This document shows positions 36,859-44,661 of a stretch of 64,000 nt of DNA, piece after piece. Below the pieces are notes generated by a model. That model saw only the letters and a list, made by a program, of their open reading frames with translations, did no database searches and was not told the DNA's origin. The position numbers were made by a program, and so were the translations under genes. Numbering within the stretch: position 1 is the first letter of the stretch; the number at the start of each line of letters is the position of its first letter. Source of the DNA: an uncultured Rothia sp. (GTDB lineage: Bacteria > Actinomycetota > Actinomycetes > Actinomycetales > Micrococcaceae); contig CAMIIO010000002.1 in assembly GCA_946221065.1 (NCBI GenBank), positions 124,001-188,000 on the forward strand, written 5' to 3'.

Positions 36859-38013
36859 TTAAGCGGATTCGAGGTTCCCTTCTTCGAAAAGATACGAACT
36901 TCCATCAGCAAACAGTACTTCACCACTTATCAGAAAACTATTGGACGGTCCAGTATTGCTACTACCACCTGAATCTACTATTGGTAATTTGATTCCCTGC
37001 ACTCCATCCAGGTAGATGCTCTCCGCTGTATCACGACTATTATTTATCAGTTGGAAACTAGCGATACGTTTACCCTGGTTTTCAGCGCAATCAGCAATCA
37101 GTTGAGGAACATCCATCTGATAATTTTCAGAAAATATCCAGCCGTAACCATCAAGTGATACCCAGCAGTCGGGATCCAAGAAATCTTCTGCCGAGTCCAT
37201 TTCAACGCTTGTTACAAAGAAAATATTGAGAGTAATTGCAAGAATCTTTTGTCCCTGCCGCATACTGCCTAACCACAATGCCCCATTCATCGCCGAATAT
37301 TCCGGTTGCTCAAGAGGCGTCACAGCAAAAGTATTTTCGCCAGGGAACGTTGTAATCCCAACATTGAGAGAGCGATTTAAAGTAGTCTCTTCTTGAGAGT
37401 TTGCTAGGTTATACTCTTCAATAATGCTGGGCATAGCCGAATTAGGTGAACTACCCTCAGCGTTTACTTCAAGAGCTAGGACGCCCTGCAAGGAAGTACG
37501 GTTACACGCAGTAGCAAATTCTTCAAAAGGGAAGTCATGAGGAAGATTCTTTTCCCCCACAGCTAGTCCAGCCACATTTGCATAATGGGCCTGCGCTTGA
37601 TGCTGATTCTGATAGTTATTAACCCGCGTATAATGAGCCACCAACCAGGTTTCAAAACAAGGATTAGAAACAACCGCTCTAAAGAATCTATTATTTTCAG
37701 AGTTCCTCCTAGAATCCTCTTCTAAACATTTATTCAAGAACTCATCTAAAGGAAAAGTATCTTTATCTACAACAATCCAAACATGGTCGAATTCACCAGC
37801 ATCACCCAAAGGATTCGTTAACTTACGCACTATCTTTTGAGGATCACCCTCAATAAATTTTACCGTAACGGAATACAGTTTATCTCCAGCGGAAGACACA
37901 ATCCCATGAATCCTATCCTTCAACTTTTCCAGATATTCCACCTCGGTCTTCTCGCCATTAGTAGCTAGTAAAACCGTAGTGGCTTGCTCCTTATATCTAG
38001 CCTTAGCCATCAT
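36859..38013 (-). CDS. RloB-like protein with long C-terminal extension
   Basis: A 384-residue protein. Residues about 10-200 match the RloB domain (LLATNGEKTEVEYLEKL with the conserved Glu, HVWIVVDKDTF, and SNPCFETWLVAHY), a TOPRIM-like fold seen with AAA ATPases in phage defence (AbiL, RloAB). RloB proteins are normally near 200 residues; here another 180 residues of unrecognised, beta-looking sequence follow. The ATG overlaps the ATPase stop by ATGA. It is the second gene of a two-gene operon bracketed by palindrome C. Confidence 0.8.
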   Translation of the reverse strand: MMAKARYKEQATTVLLATNGEKTEVEYLEKLKDRIHGIVSSAGDKLYSVTVKFIEGDPQKIVRKLTNPLGDAGEFDHVWIVVDKDTFPLDEFLNKCLEEDSRRNSENNRFFRAVVSNPCFETWLVAHYTRVNNYQNQHQAQAHYANVAGLAVGEKNLPHDFPFEEFATACNRTSLQGVLALEVNAEGSSPNSAMPSIIEEYNLANSQEETTLNRSLNVGITTFPGENTFAVTPLEQPEYSAMNGALWLGSMRQGQKILAITLNIFFVTSVEMDSAEDFLDPDCWVSLDGYGWIFSENYQMDVPQLIADCAENQGKRIASFQLINNSRDTAESIYLDGVQGIKLPIVDSGGSSNTGPSNSFLISGEVLFADGSSYLFEEGNLESA

Positions 38014-39338
38014 CTACCCTCGTCCATCATGCACTGCTGCAATGCACTCACATGAATATCTGGAATAGCACCGAAAGCTCCCGCCAGGTATCGCTTTTCC
38101 ACATTATTTTTTTCTTGAACAGAAAAATCAGTTAGAGAATACACGGAGCTAATTCCCACTGAGTTTTTCTGAGTAAAGCAAACCTCTTGGGGGTCAAGTA
38201 CTCTACTGGGTGAATTTCCAAGCAAATTAATATTGTGGGAATTAAAAATAATTTGAGCGCCGCTCTTATTAAGCAATGAATCCTTAAACATCTCAATAAG
38301 CACAGTCACCAAACTAGGATGCAAGCTCGAATCTAACTCATCCACAACCAAGGTCTTACCAGACTTTATTGCTTCTACCGCACGGCCAGCTAACGCCAGC
38401 CAGGCTTTTGTACCATCGCTCTGCGCATTAATGCTCAACGGAATAGTAACTCCGCCTACCGAATAATGGTAAAAAGTCAGCGAGCGCTTAATCATCTGCA
38501 ATAACTCATCAGGAATTTCTACTTCCTCATCAGCTTCCTCTGCAAATATAATTCGCAGACGAGCCATATCCTCCGGGGAAATTTCCCGTTCATCAACCTC
38601 TACCCGAGCAATCCCAAAATCAGCCACTTTAATCAAAGCGTCGGTAATTTTCTCCCACGTTTCACCTTCTTCAGCAACCTGACGGGAAATCCAGTGAATA
38701 TTATTCTCTCTAACTGCCTCGCTGTGCATGAGGGGTAAGATTCCCTGCGACATAGACAAAGAACGGGCGATTGGCGCTAAAATCTCGTGGCCGTATTCAC
38801 GAGCCACCCCCAAAAAGAGACTATTCGCGCGAGTTATTTTTGCTACCTCCTGGGTTGCTCCCCGAAGAGTAGCCCCAGCTTTAATGGTTGGTAGTCGATC
38901 TCGTTTTTTCTGGGTACGCTCAAAAAGCAGCCGTTGCGATATACGCTTGACCTTCTCGCTCGGCTTGGGGTAGGCATAGAGAATTTCGCTACTAATCCCC
39001 CAGGATTCTGCCTTAACCTGGTATTCATATCGCACACCATCAGTCACAAAGCTCAAGCGGTATTCAGTGGGTGTTTGCGCCAGTATAGGAACCATCGCGC
39101 AGGGCTTGTGGAGTCGGAATCCGGGTTTAGTGACGGCGGCACTCAGATCTCCAATAGCACGCAGCAGGGTGGTTTTACCGGAAGCATTAGGGCCAAATAT
39201 CCCCAGAACTGGATGAACGACGTCCACCCAGTCTTTATCTTTTTGAGGGATAGCCTTTTCAAGTTGATCAGAAACCAGAGAAACTGCACTTTCTTGTGCG
39301 AAAGACTTGTAGTTCTGAACGGAAAATTTCAGTAGCAT
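38010..39338 (-). CDS. RloA-like AAA family ATPase
   Basis: A 442-residue ABC-like AAA ATPase. The N terminus MLLKFSVQNYKSF is typical of AAA_15/AAA_21 proteins; Walker A is GPNASGKTTLL near residue 50, Walker B LVVDELDSSLHP near residue 325, followed by the H-loop run IIFNSHN. It is paired with a RloB-like partner, the layout of AbiL/RloAB-type phage defence. The role in defence is inferred from the family, not shown here. Confidence 0.87.
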   Translation of the reverse strand: MLLKFSVQNYKSFAQESAVSLVSDQLEKAIPQKDKDWVDVVHPVLGIFGPNASGKTTLLRAIGDLSAAVTKPGFRLHKPCAMVPILAQTPTEYRLSFVTDGVRYEYQVKAESWGISSEILYAYPKPSEKVKRISQRLLFERTQKKRDRLPTIKAGATLRGATQEVAKITRANSLFLGVAREYGHEILAPIARSLSMSQGILPLMHSEAVRENNIHWISRQVAEEGETWEKITDALIKVADFGIARVEVDEREISPEDMARLRIIFAEEADEEVEIPDELLQMIKRSLTFYHYSVGGVTIPLSINAQSDGTKAWLALAGRAVEAIKSGKTLVVDELDSSLHPSLVTVLIEMFKDSLLNKSGAQIIFNSHNINLLGNSPSRVLDPQEVCFTQKNSVGISSVYSLTDFSVQEKNNVEKRYLAGAFGAIPDIHVSALQQCMMDEGR

Positions 39339-39528
39339 ATGCTCATGCTACATTTCTAATAGCTGAAATCTATATTTTTTACTGAATTATGACATTAGAT
39401 ATTAAGATAACCTCCTCTTCCTCCAGAGCATGGTCGGTTCATTAGCCCGCGACTCCCGCATAAAACTTATCCCTGCCCACCGTCGTCATCATCACCATCG
39501 ACAGCGGGAACAACGGAGCAACAAAAAT

Positions 39529-39592
39529 CCGTACACCATTCGGCAGGTTTATACACTTCTGCGAGTGTACAAATCGCGCTAACGGTGTACGG
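39529..39592 (-). repeat. Palindrome family C, copy 3
   Basis: A 64-bp copy with few differences from C2 and the same orientation. It lies 190 nt upstream of the RloA-like start and 44 nt beyond the sucD stop. Confidence 0.93.
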
Positions 39593-39636
39593 ATTTCACG
39601 CTAAAGCTCGCCGGAACTATACCCCGGCTTCTGGCA

Positions 39637-40554
39637 CTACTTCTGCTCGAAAATCTCGCGCATCAGCTGAGCCGCCTCGGAAGGAGTCTTACCAACCTTC
39701 ACGCCGGCAGCCTCAAGAGCCTTCTTCTTCGCCTCGGCAGTACCAGAGGAACCGGAAACAATCGCTCCAGCGTGACCCATAGTCTTACCCTCGGGAGCGG
39801 TAAAGCCAGCAACATAGCCAACAACCGGCTTAGTCACGTTAGCCTTGATGTACTCGGCGGCACGCTCCTCGGCGTCGCCACCAATCTCACCAATCATCAC
39901 AATAGCTTCAGTCTCCGGGTCAGCCTCAAAAGCCTCCAGAGCATCAATGTGGGTGGTGCCAATAATGGGGTCCCCACCAATACCGATAGCGGTGGTGAAC
40001 CCAATATCGCGCAACTCAAACATCATCTGGTAGGTGAGCGTACCGGACTTGGACACCAAACCAATCTTGCCCTTACCCGTAATATTCGCCGGAGTAATAC
40101 CCACCAGGGCTTCCTCGGGAGTAATAATACCGGGGCAGTTCGGACCAATAATGCGAGTCTTCGGCTTACCATCGGAACCAACATTAGCGCGAGCATGCGC
40201 CCAGAACTCAGCAGAATCCTGAACCGGCACACCCTCGGTAATCACCACAACCAGCGGAATCTCGGCATCAATAGCCTCAATCACGGCGTCCTTAGTGAAT
40301 GCCGGCGGAACAAACACAATCGATACATCCGCGCCAGTCTCCTGCACAGCCTCAGAAACCGAACCGAAAACCTTCAGCTCAACATCATTGCCGTCTTTAT
40401 CGGTGTGAGTAACGGTGGTGCCAGCCTTGCGAGCGTTCACGCCGCCCACAATCTGAGTACCGGCCTTGAGCATACGAGCGGTGTGCTTGGAGCCTTCGCC
40501 GCCGGTGATGCCCTGAACGATGACCTTAGAGTCCTTGTTCAAAAAGATAGACAT
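39637..40554 (-). CDS. sucD: Succinyl-CoA synthetase alpha subunit
   Basis: A 305-residue TCA-cycle enzyme subunit that binds CoA and carries the phospho-histidine (GHAGAIVSG). It starts [21 protein letters not shown]. It is translated after sucC, 40 nt apart, and ends before palindrome C3. Confidence 0.96.
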   Translation of the reverse strand: MSIFLNKDSKVIVQGITGGEGSKHTARMLKAGTQIVGGVNARKAGTTVTHTDKDGNDVELKVFGSVSEAVQETGADVSIVFVPPAFTKDAVIEAIDAEIPLVVVITEGVPVQDSAEFWAHARANVGSDGKPKTRIIGPNCPGIITPEEALVGITPANITGKGKIGLVSKSGTLTYQMMFELRDIGFTTAIGIGGDPIIGTTHIDALEAFEADPETEAIVMIGEIGGDAEERAAEYIKANVTKPVVGYVAGFTAPEGKTMGHAGAIVSGSSGTAEAKKKALEAAGVKVGKTPSEAAQLMREIFEQK

Positions 40555-40594
40555 AACTTCTTTACCTTCTAAATTCTAGAAACGAACGGCGAAT

Positions 40595-41761
40595 TTACGC
40601 GTTGTAAGCGAGCTCGGCAGCCTTATCGGCACCCGAGTCCATGGTCTTTTCCTGGTGAATCAACGGGTGGTTAGCCTCGTCAAGAATACGACGGCCCTCC
40701 TCCACGTTATTACCGTCCAGGCGCACCACGAGCGGCTTAGTTGCCTTATCGCCAAGGATCTCCAGCGCCTTCACAATACCGCTTGCTACGGCGTCGCAGG
40801 AGGTAATACCGCCAAAGACGTTAACGAATACGGACTTAACCTGCTCATCGTTCAAGATGATATCTAGACCAGCAGCCATGACCTCGGCGGAAGCACCACC
40901 ACCAATATCCAAGAAGTTAGCGGGCTTCACGTTACCGTGATTCTCACCGGCATACGCAACGACGTCGAGAGTGGACATCACCAAACCGGCACCGTTACCA
41001 ATCACGCCAACTTCGCCGTCCAGCTTCACGTAGTTAAGGTCATTTTCCTTAGCCTTAGCTTCCAGCGGGTTCTCGGCAGACTTATCCACCAGAGCCGCGT
41101 GATCTTCATGGCGGAAATCAGCGTTATCATCCAAGGAAACCTTGCCGTCCAGCGCAAGGATCTTGCCGTCACCGGTCTTAACCAGCGGGTTCACCTCAAC
41201 CAGGGTGGCGTCTTCCTTCTTGTACACCTCACCGAGCTTCACGAGCACAGCAGCGACGTCGTCCTGAATATCCTCGGCAAAACCGGCGGCAGCAACAATT
41301 TCCTTAGCCTTCGTCTCATCCAAGCCCTCGGCAGGATTAACCTCAACTTTGGCAAGCGCCTCCGGGCGTTCCTTAGCGAGAGTCTCAATATCCATGCCAC
41401 CCTCGGTGGAGCACATAGCAAGGTAGGTGCGGTTCGCACGGTCCAGCAGGATAGAGAAGTAGTACTCTTCCGCAATATCTGCGCCCTGAGCAATCATCAC
41501 GCGCTTCACGGTATGCCCCTTAATGTCCATACCAAGAATCTGCTGCGCATACTCAAAAGCCTCATCGGCAGTCTTAGCAACCTTCACGCCGCCGGCTTTA
41601 CCGCGACCGCCCACCTTAACCTGGGCTTTAACGACGGTGACGCCGCCAATCTTCTCGGCTGCTGCTTTTGCTTCTTCAGGCGTGGTGGCAACGATGCCCT
41701 GGAGCACGGGAACGCCGTGCTTCTCGAACAGATCGCGTGCCTGGTATTCAAACAGGTCCAC
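40595..41761 (-). CDS. sucC: Succinyl-CoA synthetase beta subunit
   Basis: A 388-residue ATP-grasp subunit starting [19 protein letters not shown], with the nucleotide and metal runs [22 protein letters not shown] and [11 protein letters not shown]. It pairs with SucD and converts succinyl-CoA to succinate with phosphorylation of ADP or GDP. Confidence 0.96.
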   Translation of the reverse strand: MDLFEYQARDLFEKHGVPVLQGIVATTPEEAKAAAEKIGGVTVVKAQVKVGGRGKAGGVKVAKTADEAFEYAQQILGMDIKGHTVKRVMIAQGADIAEEYYFSILLDRANRTYLAMCSTEGGMDIETLAKERPEALAKVEVNPAEGLDETKAKEIVAAAGFAEDIQDDVAAVLVKLGEVYKKEDATLVEVNPLVKTGDGKILALDGKVSLDDNADFRHEDHAALVDKSAENPLEAKAKENDLNYVKLDGEVGVIGNGAGLVMSTLDVVAYAGENHGNVKPANFLDIGGGASAEVMAAGLDIILNDEQVKSVFVNVFGGITSCDAVASGIVKALEILGDKATKPLVVRLDGNNVEEGRRILDEANHPLIHQEKTMDSGADKAAELAYNA

Positions 41762-42061
41762 TTGATTCCTTCTTCGTCGAAGTAGAACCGGCGGTTGGGC
41801 CGGTTATTCTTTCTCCAGAAATCTCGCGGGCACCCACAGATACGGGAACACACTGCGGTTACATGCAGAATGAACCCTATCTGCGAGATTTAGCCCACAT
41901 AAAACTTCTTTCTGTTGCCACTTTATCCCAGAAAGATGTGTGATGACTAACTTTTCCCGGTGCTCTCTCGTTATGGGCGAACATTACGCCGCATTTCTCC
42001 CCACGCGACGACGTCAAACCCGGCCACCCCTCCCCACCAGCAAAAACGAGGTGCATAAATT
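41762..42061. other. Intergenic region, sucCD leader
   Basis: No gene seen. AACCGGC (41786-41792) and GCCGGTT (41799-41805) form a small hairpin in the sucC leader, 25 nt before its start. Confidence 0.4.
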
Positions 42062-42691
42062 TTAGTCCCCGGTTACTTCCTCAATAGCCTGAAAGAACGT
42101 AGCCACCACAGGCTCCGCATGAGAATTACGCGGAACCATCAAATAAGTATGCCGATCCACCCGCCACAGCATCAGCTTGGCTCCCCCAACCACACAACGG
42201 AACGCCGTACCCTCCAAAAAATGCGCCGGCGCCTGCTCCTCAAAACAAACCGTGCGAGCAAGAACCTGCTCCGCATCCGCACCAGAAAGCTGCAAAACAG
42301 TACGGTTATAACTCACATCAATAACCAGCCCAGAATCATTGCCCAAAGCCGCGTTCAACGTCCGCCCCAACTTAGCCGGATCCACACGAGAAACAACCAA
42401 AAAAACGTTTTCCCGAACCCACAAACAAGCCACTACCTGCCGTGTACCGTGCAGAATTTCATATGCAAGCCGATCGCCCGTCACCTGCCCCAGCTCCGCA
42501 GGAAACTCCACACCCATCGCTTTTTGCATACGATGCGCGGCGGCAGTCCACGGCTCAACCTCCACACGAATCAACGTAAGCCCGGAAAGATCACTAAACT
42601 GCACCTTACCGGTGCTCACCTGCTCCATATGGTCGCTCAAATCAGCAACAGGCGAAGGGATTTCTTCCAAGGAACTCATATACACATCCAA
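42062..42691 (-). CDS. Orphan SoxG-like (sarcosine oxidase gamma subunit) protein
   Basis: A 209-residue protein. The run LSGADAEQVLARTVCF, then GTAFRCVVGGAKLMLWRVD and YLMVPRNS resembles the gamma subunit of heterotetrameric sarcosine oxidase, a GcvT/YgfZ relative. No soxBDA genes are nearby, so the classical function is unlikely. ATG at 42691 or 42679 may be the start. The promoter region holds half of a DtxR-type iron box. Confidence 0.6.
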   Translation of the reverse strand: MDVYMSSLEEIPSPVADLSDHMEQVSTGKVQFSDLSGLTLIRVEVEPWTAAAHRMQKAMGVEFPAELGQVTGDRLAYEILHGTRQVVACLWVRENVFLVVSRVDPAKLGRTLNAALGNDSGLVIDVSYNRTVLQLSGADAEQVLARTVCFEEQAPAHFLEGTAFRCVVGGAKLMLWRVDRHTYLMVPRNSHAEPVVATFFQAIEEVTGD

Positions 42692-42733
42692 CCGTGAGGA
42701 TTTTTAGGTGCGCAGCTTAGACGGAGAGCATCT

Positions 42734-42745
42734 AAGCTAACCTAA
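42734..42745. promoter_or_regulatory. Possible DtxR/IdeR half site
   Basis: AAGCTAACCTAA matches the right half of the iron box TTAGGTTAGSCTAACCTAA; the left half is poor. It lies 43 nt upstream of the SoxG-like gene. Confidence 0.3.
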
Positions 42746-42849
42746 AAATTCTAGGCATAAACCCCGTGCCGAACCTCACTAACACTCCGCCGAACCCGTA
42801 TCTCTTTCCCACGCCACCCCTACTGCCACTAGGTGAAAAGGAACCCAAA

Positions 42850-42887
42850 AAGCCGTGTCCGGCAATTCCCAAAGAATCACCGGACAC
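42850..42887 (-). terminator. Terminator after the CAP-domain gene
   Basis: GTGTCCGG (42855-42862) and CCGGACAC (42880-42887) pair; on the minus strand GGCTTTTTGGG follows. Confidence 0.8.
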
Positions 42888-42931
42888 TTTATCAACAGTT
42901 CATTACAACAGAATGAGCTACCTGTTGAATA

Positions 42932-43960
42932 CTAAATAGCAGGAGCAGTAGTAGTCTCCCACGCAGCACCCGTTACATCATTGCTGAAGGTGGACTGAGG
43001 GCAAGGTGAAACAGGCTGACCGCCATTAAAAATAGGGGTCCACACGTTGACGATGTCAGCAATAGCCTGATCCCACTCCACCGGAATCAGCGAACTAATA
43101 ATAGGGAAGTTGCTACGCCAGGATCCGATTTCATCCGCAGTAATGATATTGCCAGTCGCATCTGATACGGGTGCGGCAGGTGTCGTATCTGACACAGGTA
43201 CAACAGGTGCCGGAGCTTCAGGTGCAGCCGGCGCAGGTGCGGGAGCTTCAGGTGCAGCAGCCCCTGGTGACCACGGGCACGGATTAGTGTCAGCAGGTGC
43301 AGCCGGCGCAGGCGTCGTCGGCGCAGGAATGGTTGGTGCCGGTTTAGCAGGTGCAGGCGTCGTCGGCGCAGGCTTAGCAGGTGCAGGAGTTTCTGGAGCA
43401 GGAGTAGAAGATCCATTTACTTCATCTCCAGCAGGCAAGGTGCCAGGATTATAACCAGCAAAATTCTGCGTGTAGTAAGGCATCCCCTGAGAGTCATACG
43501 CAATACCGATACCCAGGTGAGTTGCCTGAGGGTCGGTCATATTGCGGTAATGTCCCGGAGAAGTGCGCCATCCCTCAGTCACCTGGCTCAGAGAATAGCC
43601 CATTGCCACGTTCTCAGAGGCGGTTGTCCAGCCGGGACGGAACTTATTAGCAAAACCATCGCAGTGATGCATGTAACCCATGCTTGCTTGTTCCTGCGAG
43701 CAGCTCTGAGCCACGTTATTTAACGAGTTAGCAAGCTTAACCGGAGGTAATCCAGCCTGGGCACGAATAGCATTAGTTTCATTAAGAATTTGCTGACGAG
43801 CAGTATTTAAATCTACTTTGCCGTTAGCATACTGGAAATCCCCAGTAGAATTCTGAGGAACATCCACGGGAACTTCACTTGCATTCGCAGCAGAGAAGGT
43901 ACCCACTCCTGCCAAAATAGCTGGAGCCAGGATCATGCCGCCCATCGTGGTTTTTTTCAC
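42932..43960 (-). CDS. Secreted CAP-domain protein with Pro/Ala repeat linker
   Basis: A 342-residue protein from the GTG at 43960 (AGAAAGAG before it); the open frame extends to 44107 without a ribosome site. A signal peptide (VKKTTMGGMILAPAILAGVG, cut after ANA) is followed by a CAP/SCP domain with the family runs LNETNAIRAQAGLPPV, ASENVAMGYS and GHYRNMTDPQATHLGIG. Then comes a linker of about 110 residues built from PAPAKPAPTTPAPA-like repeats, and a C-terminal stretch with two Cys. No LPXTG signal. It probably acts on or at the cell surface; the role is unknown. Confidence 0.85.
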   Translation of the reverse strand: MKKTTMGGMILAPAILAGVGTFSAANASEVPVDVPQNSTGDFQYANGKVDLNTARQQILNETNAIRAQAGLPPVKLANSLNNVAQSCSQEQASMGYMHHCDGFANKFRPGWTTASENVAMGYSLSQVTEGWRTSPGHYRNMTDPQATHLGIGIAYDSQGMPYYTQNFAGYNPGTLPAGDEVNGSSTPAPETPAPAKPAPTTPAPAKPAPTIPAPTTPAPAAPADTNPCPWSPGAAAPEAPAPAPAAPEAPAPVVPVSDTTPAAPVSDATGNIITADEIGSWRSNFPIISSLIPVEWDQAIADIVNVWTPIFNGGQPVSPCPQSTFSNDVTGAAWETTTAPAI

Positions 43961-44168
43961 TGTAAACGCTCTTTCTAGGGGTAGGAACGGGAGATGCACC
44001 CGGTATAGCTTGTATGTTTGTGAGAGAAACTGCTTAGGGATCAGTGCCTCATATCGCACTTTAATTCTAAAGAGGATAACAGTTTTATAACGATGACATT
44101 CGTCCAAGTCGGAGCACTAAAACCGCCCACTCTTTGCCTAGATAGCCCACATCTCCCCTCCCCGCACG

Positions 44169-44250
44169 CGGTACGTACCGCAAAAAGTGTTTTATCGCGC
44201 AAAAAGTGCGCGATAAAGTCCGTTTTACGGTAGGTACCGCAAAACGAACA
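44169..44250 (+). repeat. Palindrome family A, copy 3 (solitary)
   Basis: Identical to 15344-15425 except CGGTACGTACCG in the left arm. No AbiEi/DUF559 gene is nearby. Confidence 0.95.
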
Positions 44251-44661
44251 GGGGCGAGACGGGGGCAGGCAAGGTATCGGGTGGCACGTACCTAGAATGA
44301 AGGATACTTTTCCCCACAAGATTACAACGCAGTTTCTGGCGTCACAGCATCACCCAACACAAAGTGCCCGCTCAATCTAGCAAATCAAGCGGGCACTCCC
44401 ATTTCTTCACACCAGAAAATTCTTTCCCTCCGAGAAGCCAACGGCTTACCCTCATATCTAAAAATTCTCTGGCTACGACTCACCTTTAACCGTCGGTTCA
44501 CCGCAACAGAAAACCCAACGGCATAACAACATAACAGTACGGAAATTCCCCAATACCCGTACCCCTACAAGAGAGTTTAACCTAGTGAGACGGTAATTTG
44601 AGTCTATCAGTAAAGCGGAGAGAGGTACAAACTAGCCAGATAGCTCACGCAACACATCGCC
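44251..44661. other. Intergenic region with a hairpin
   Basis: No gene seen. AGTGCCCGCT (44363-44372) and AGCGGGCACT (44388-44397) form a perfect stem that may end the helicase transcript about 265 nt past its stop. Confidence 0.5.

Noticed and set aside
35832..39592. Integron cassette array with attC sites
   Set aside because: The gene-then-palindrome order recalls integrons, but palindrome C lacks convincing RYYYAAC/GTTRRRY core sites and no tyrosine integrase is in the window.
43210..43400. CRISPR-like repeat
   Set aside because: The repeats encode the Pro/Ala linker of the CAP-domain protein and are short, in frame and without spacers.
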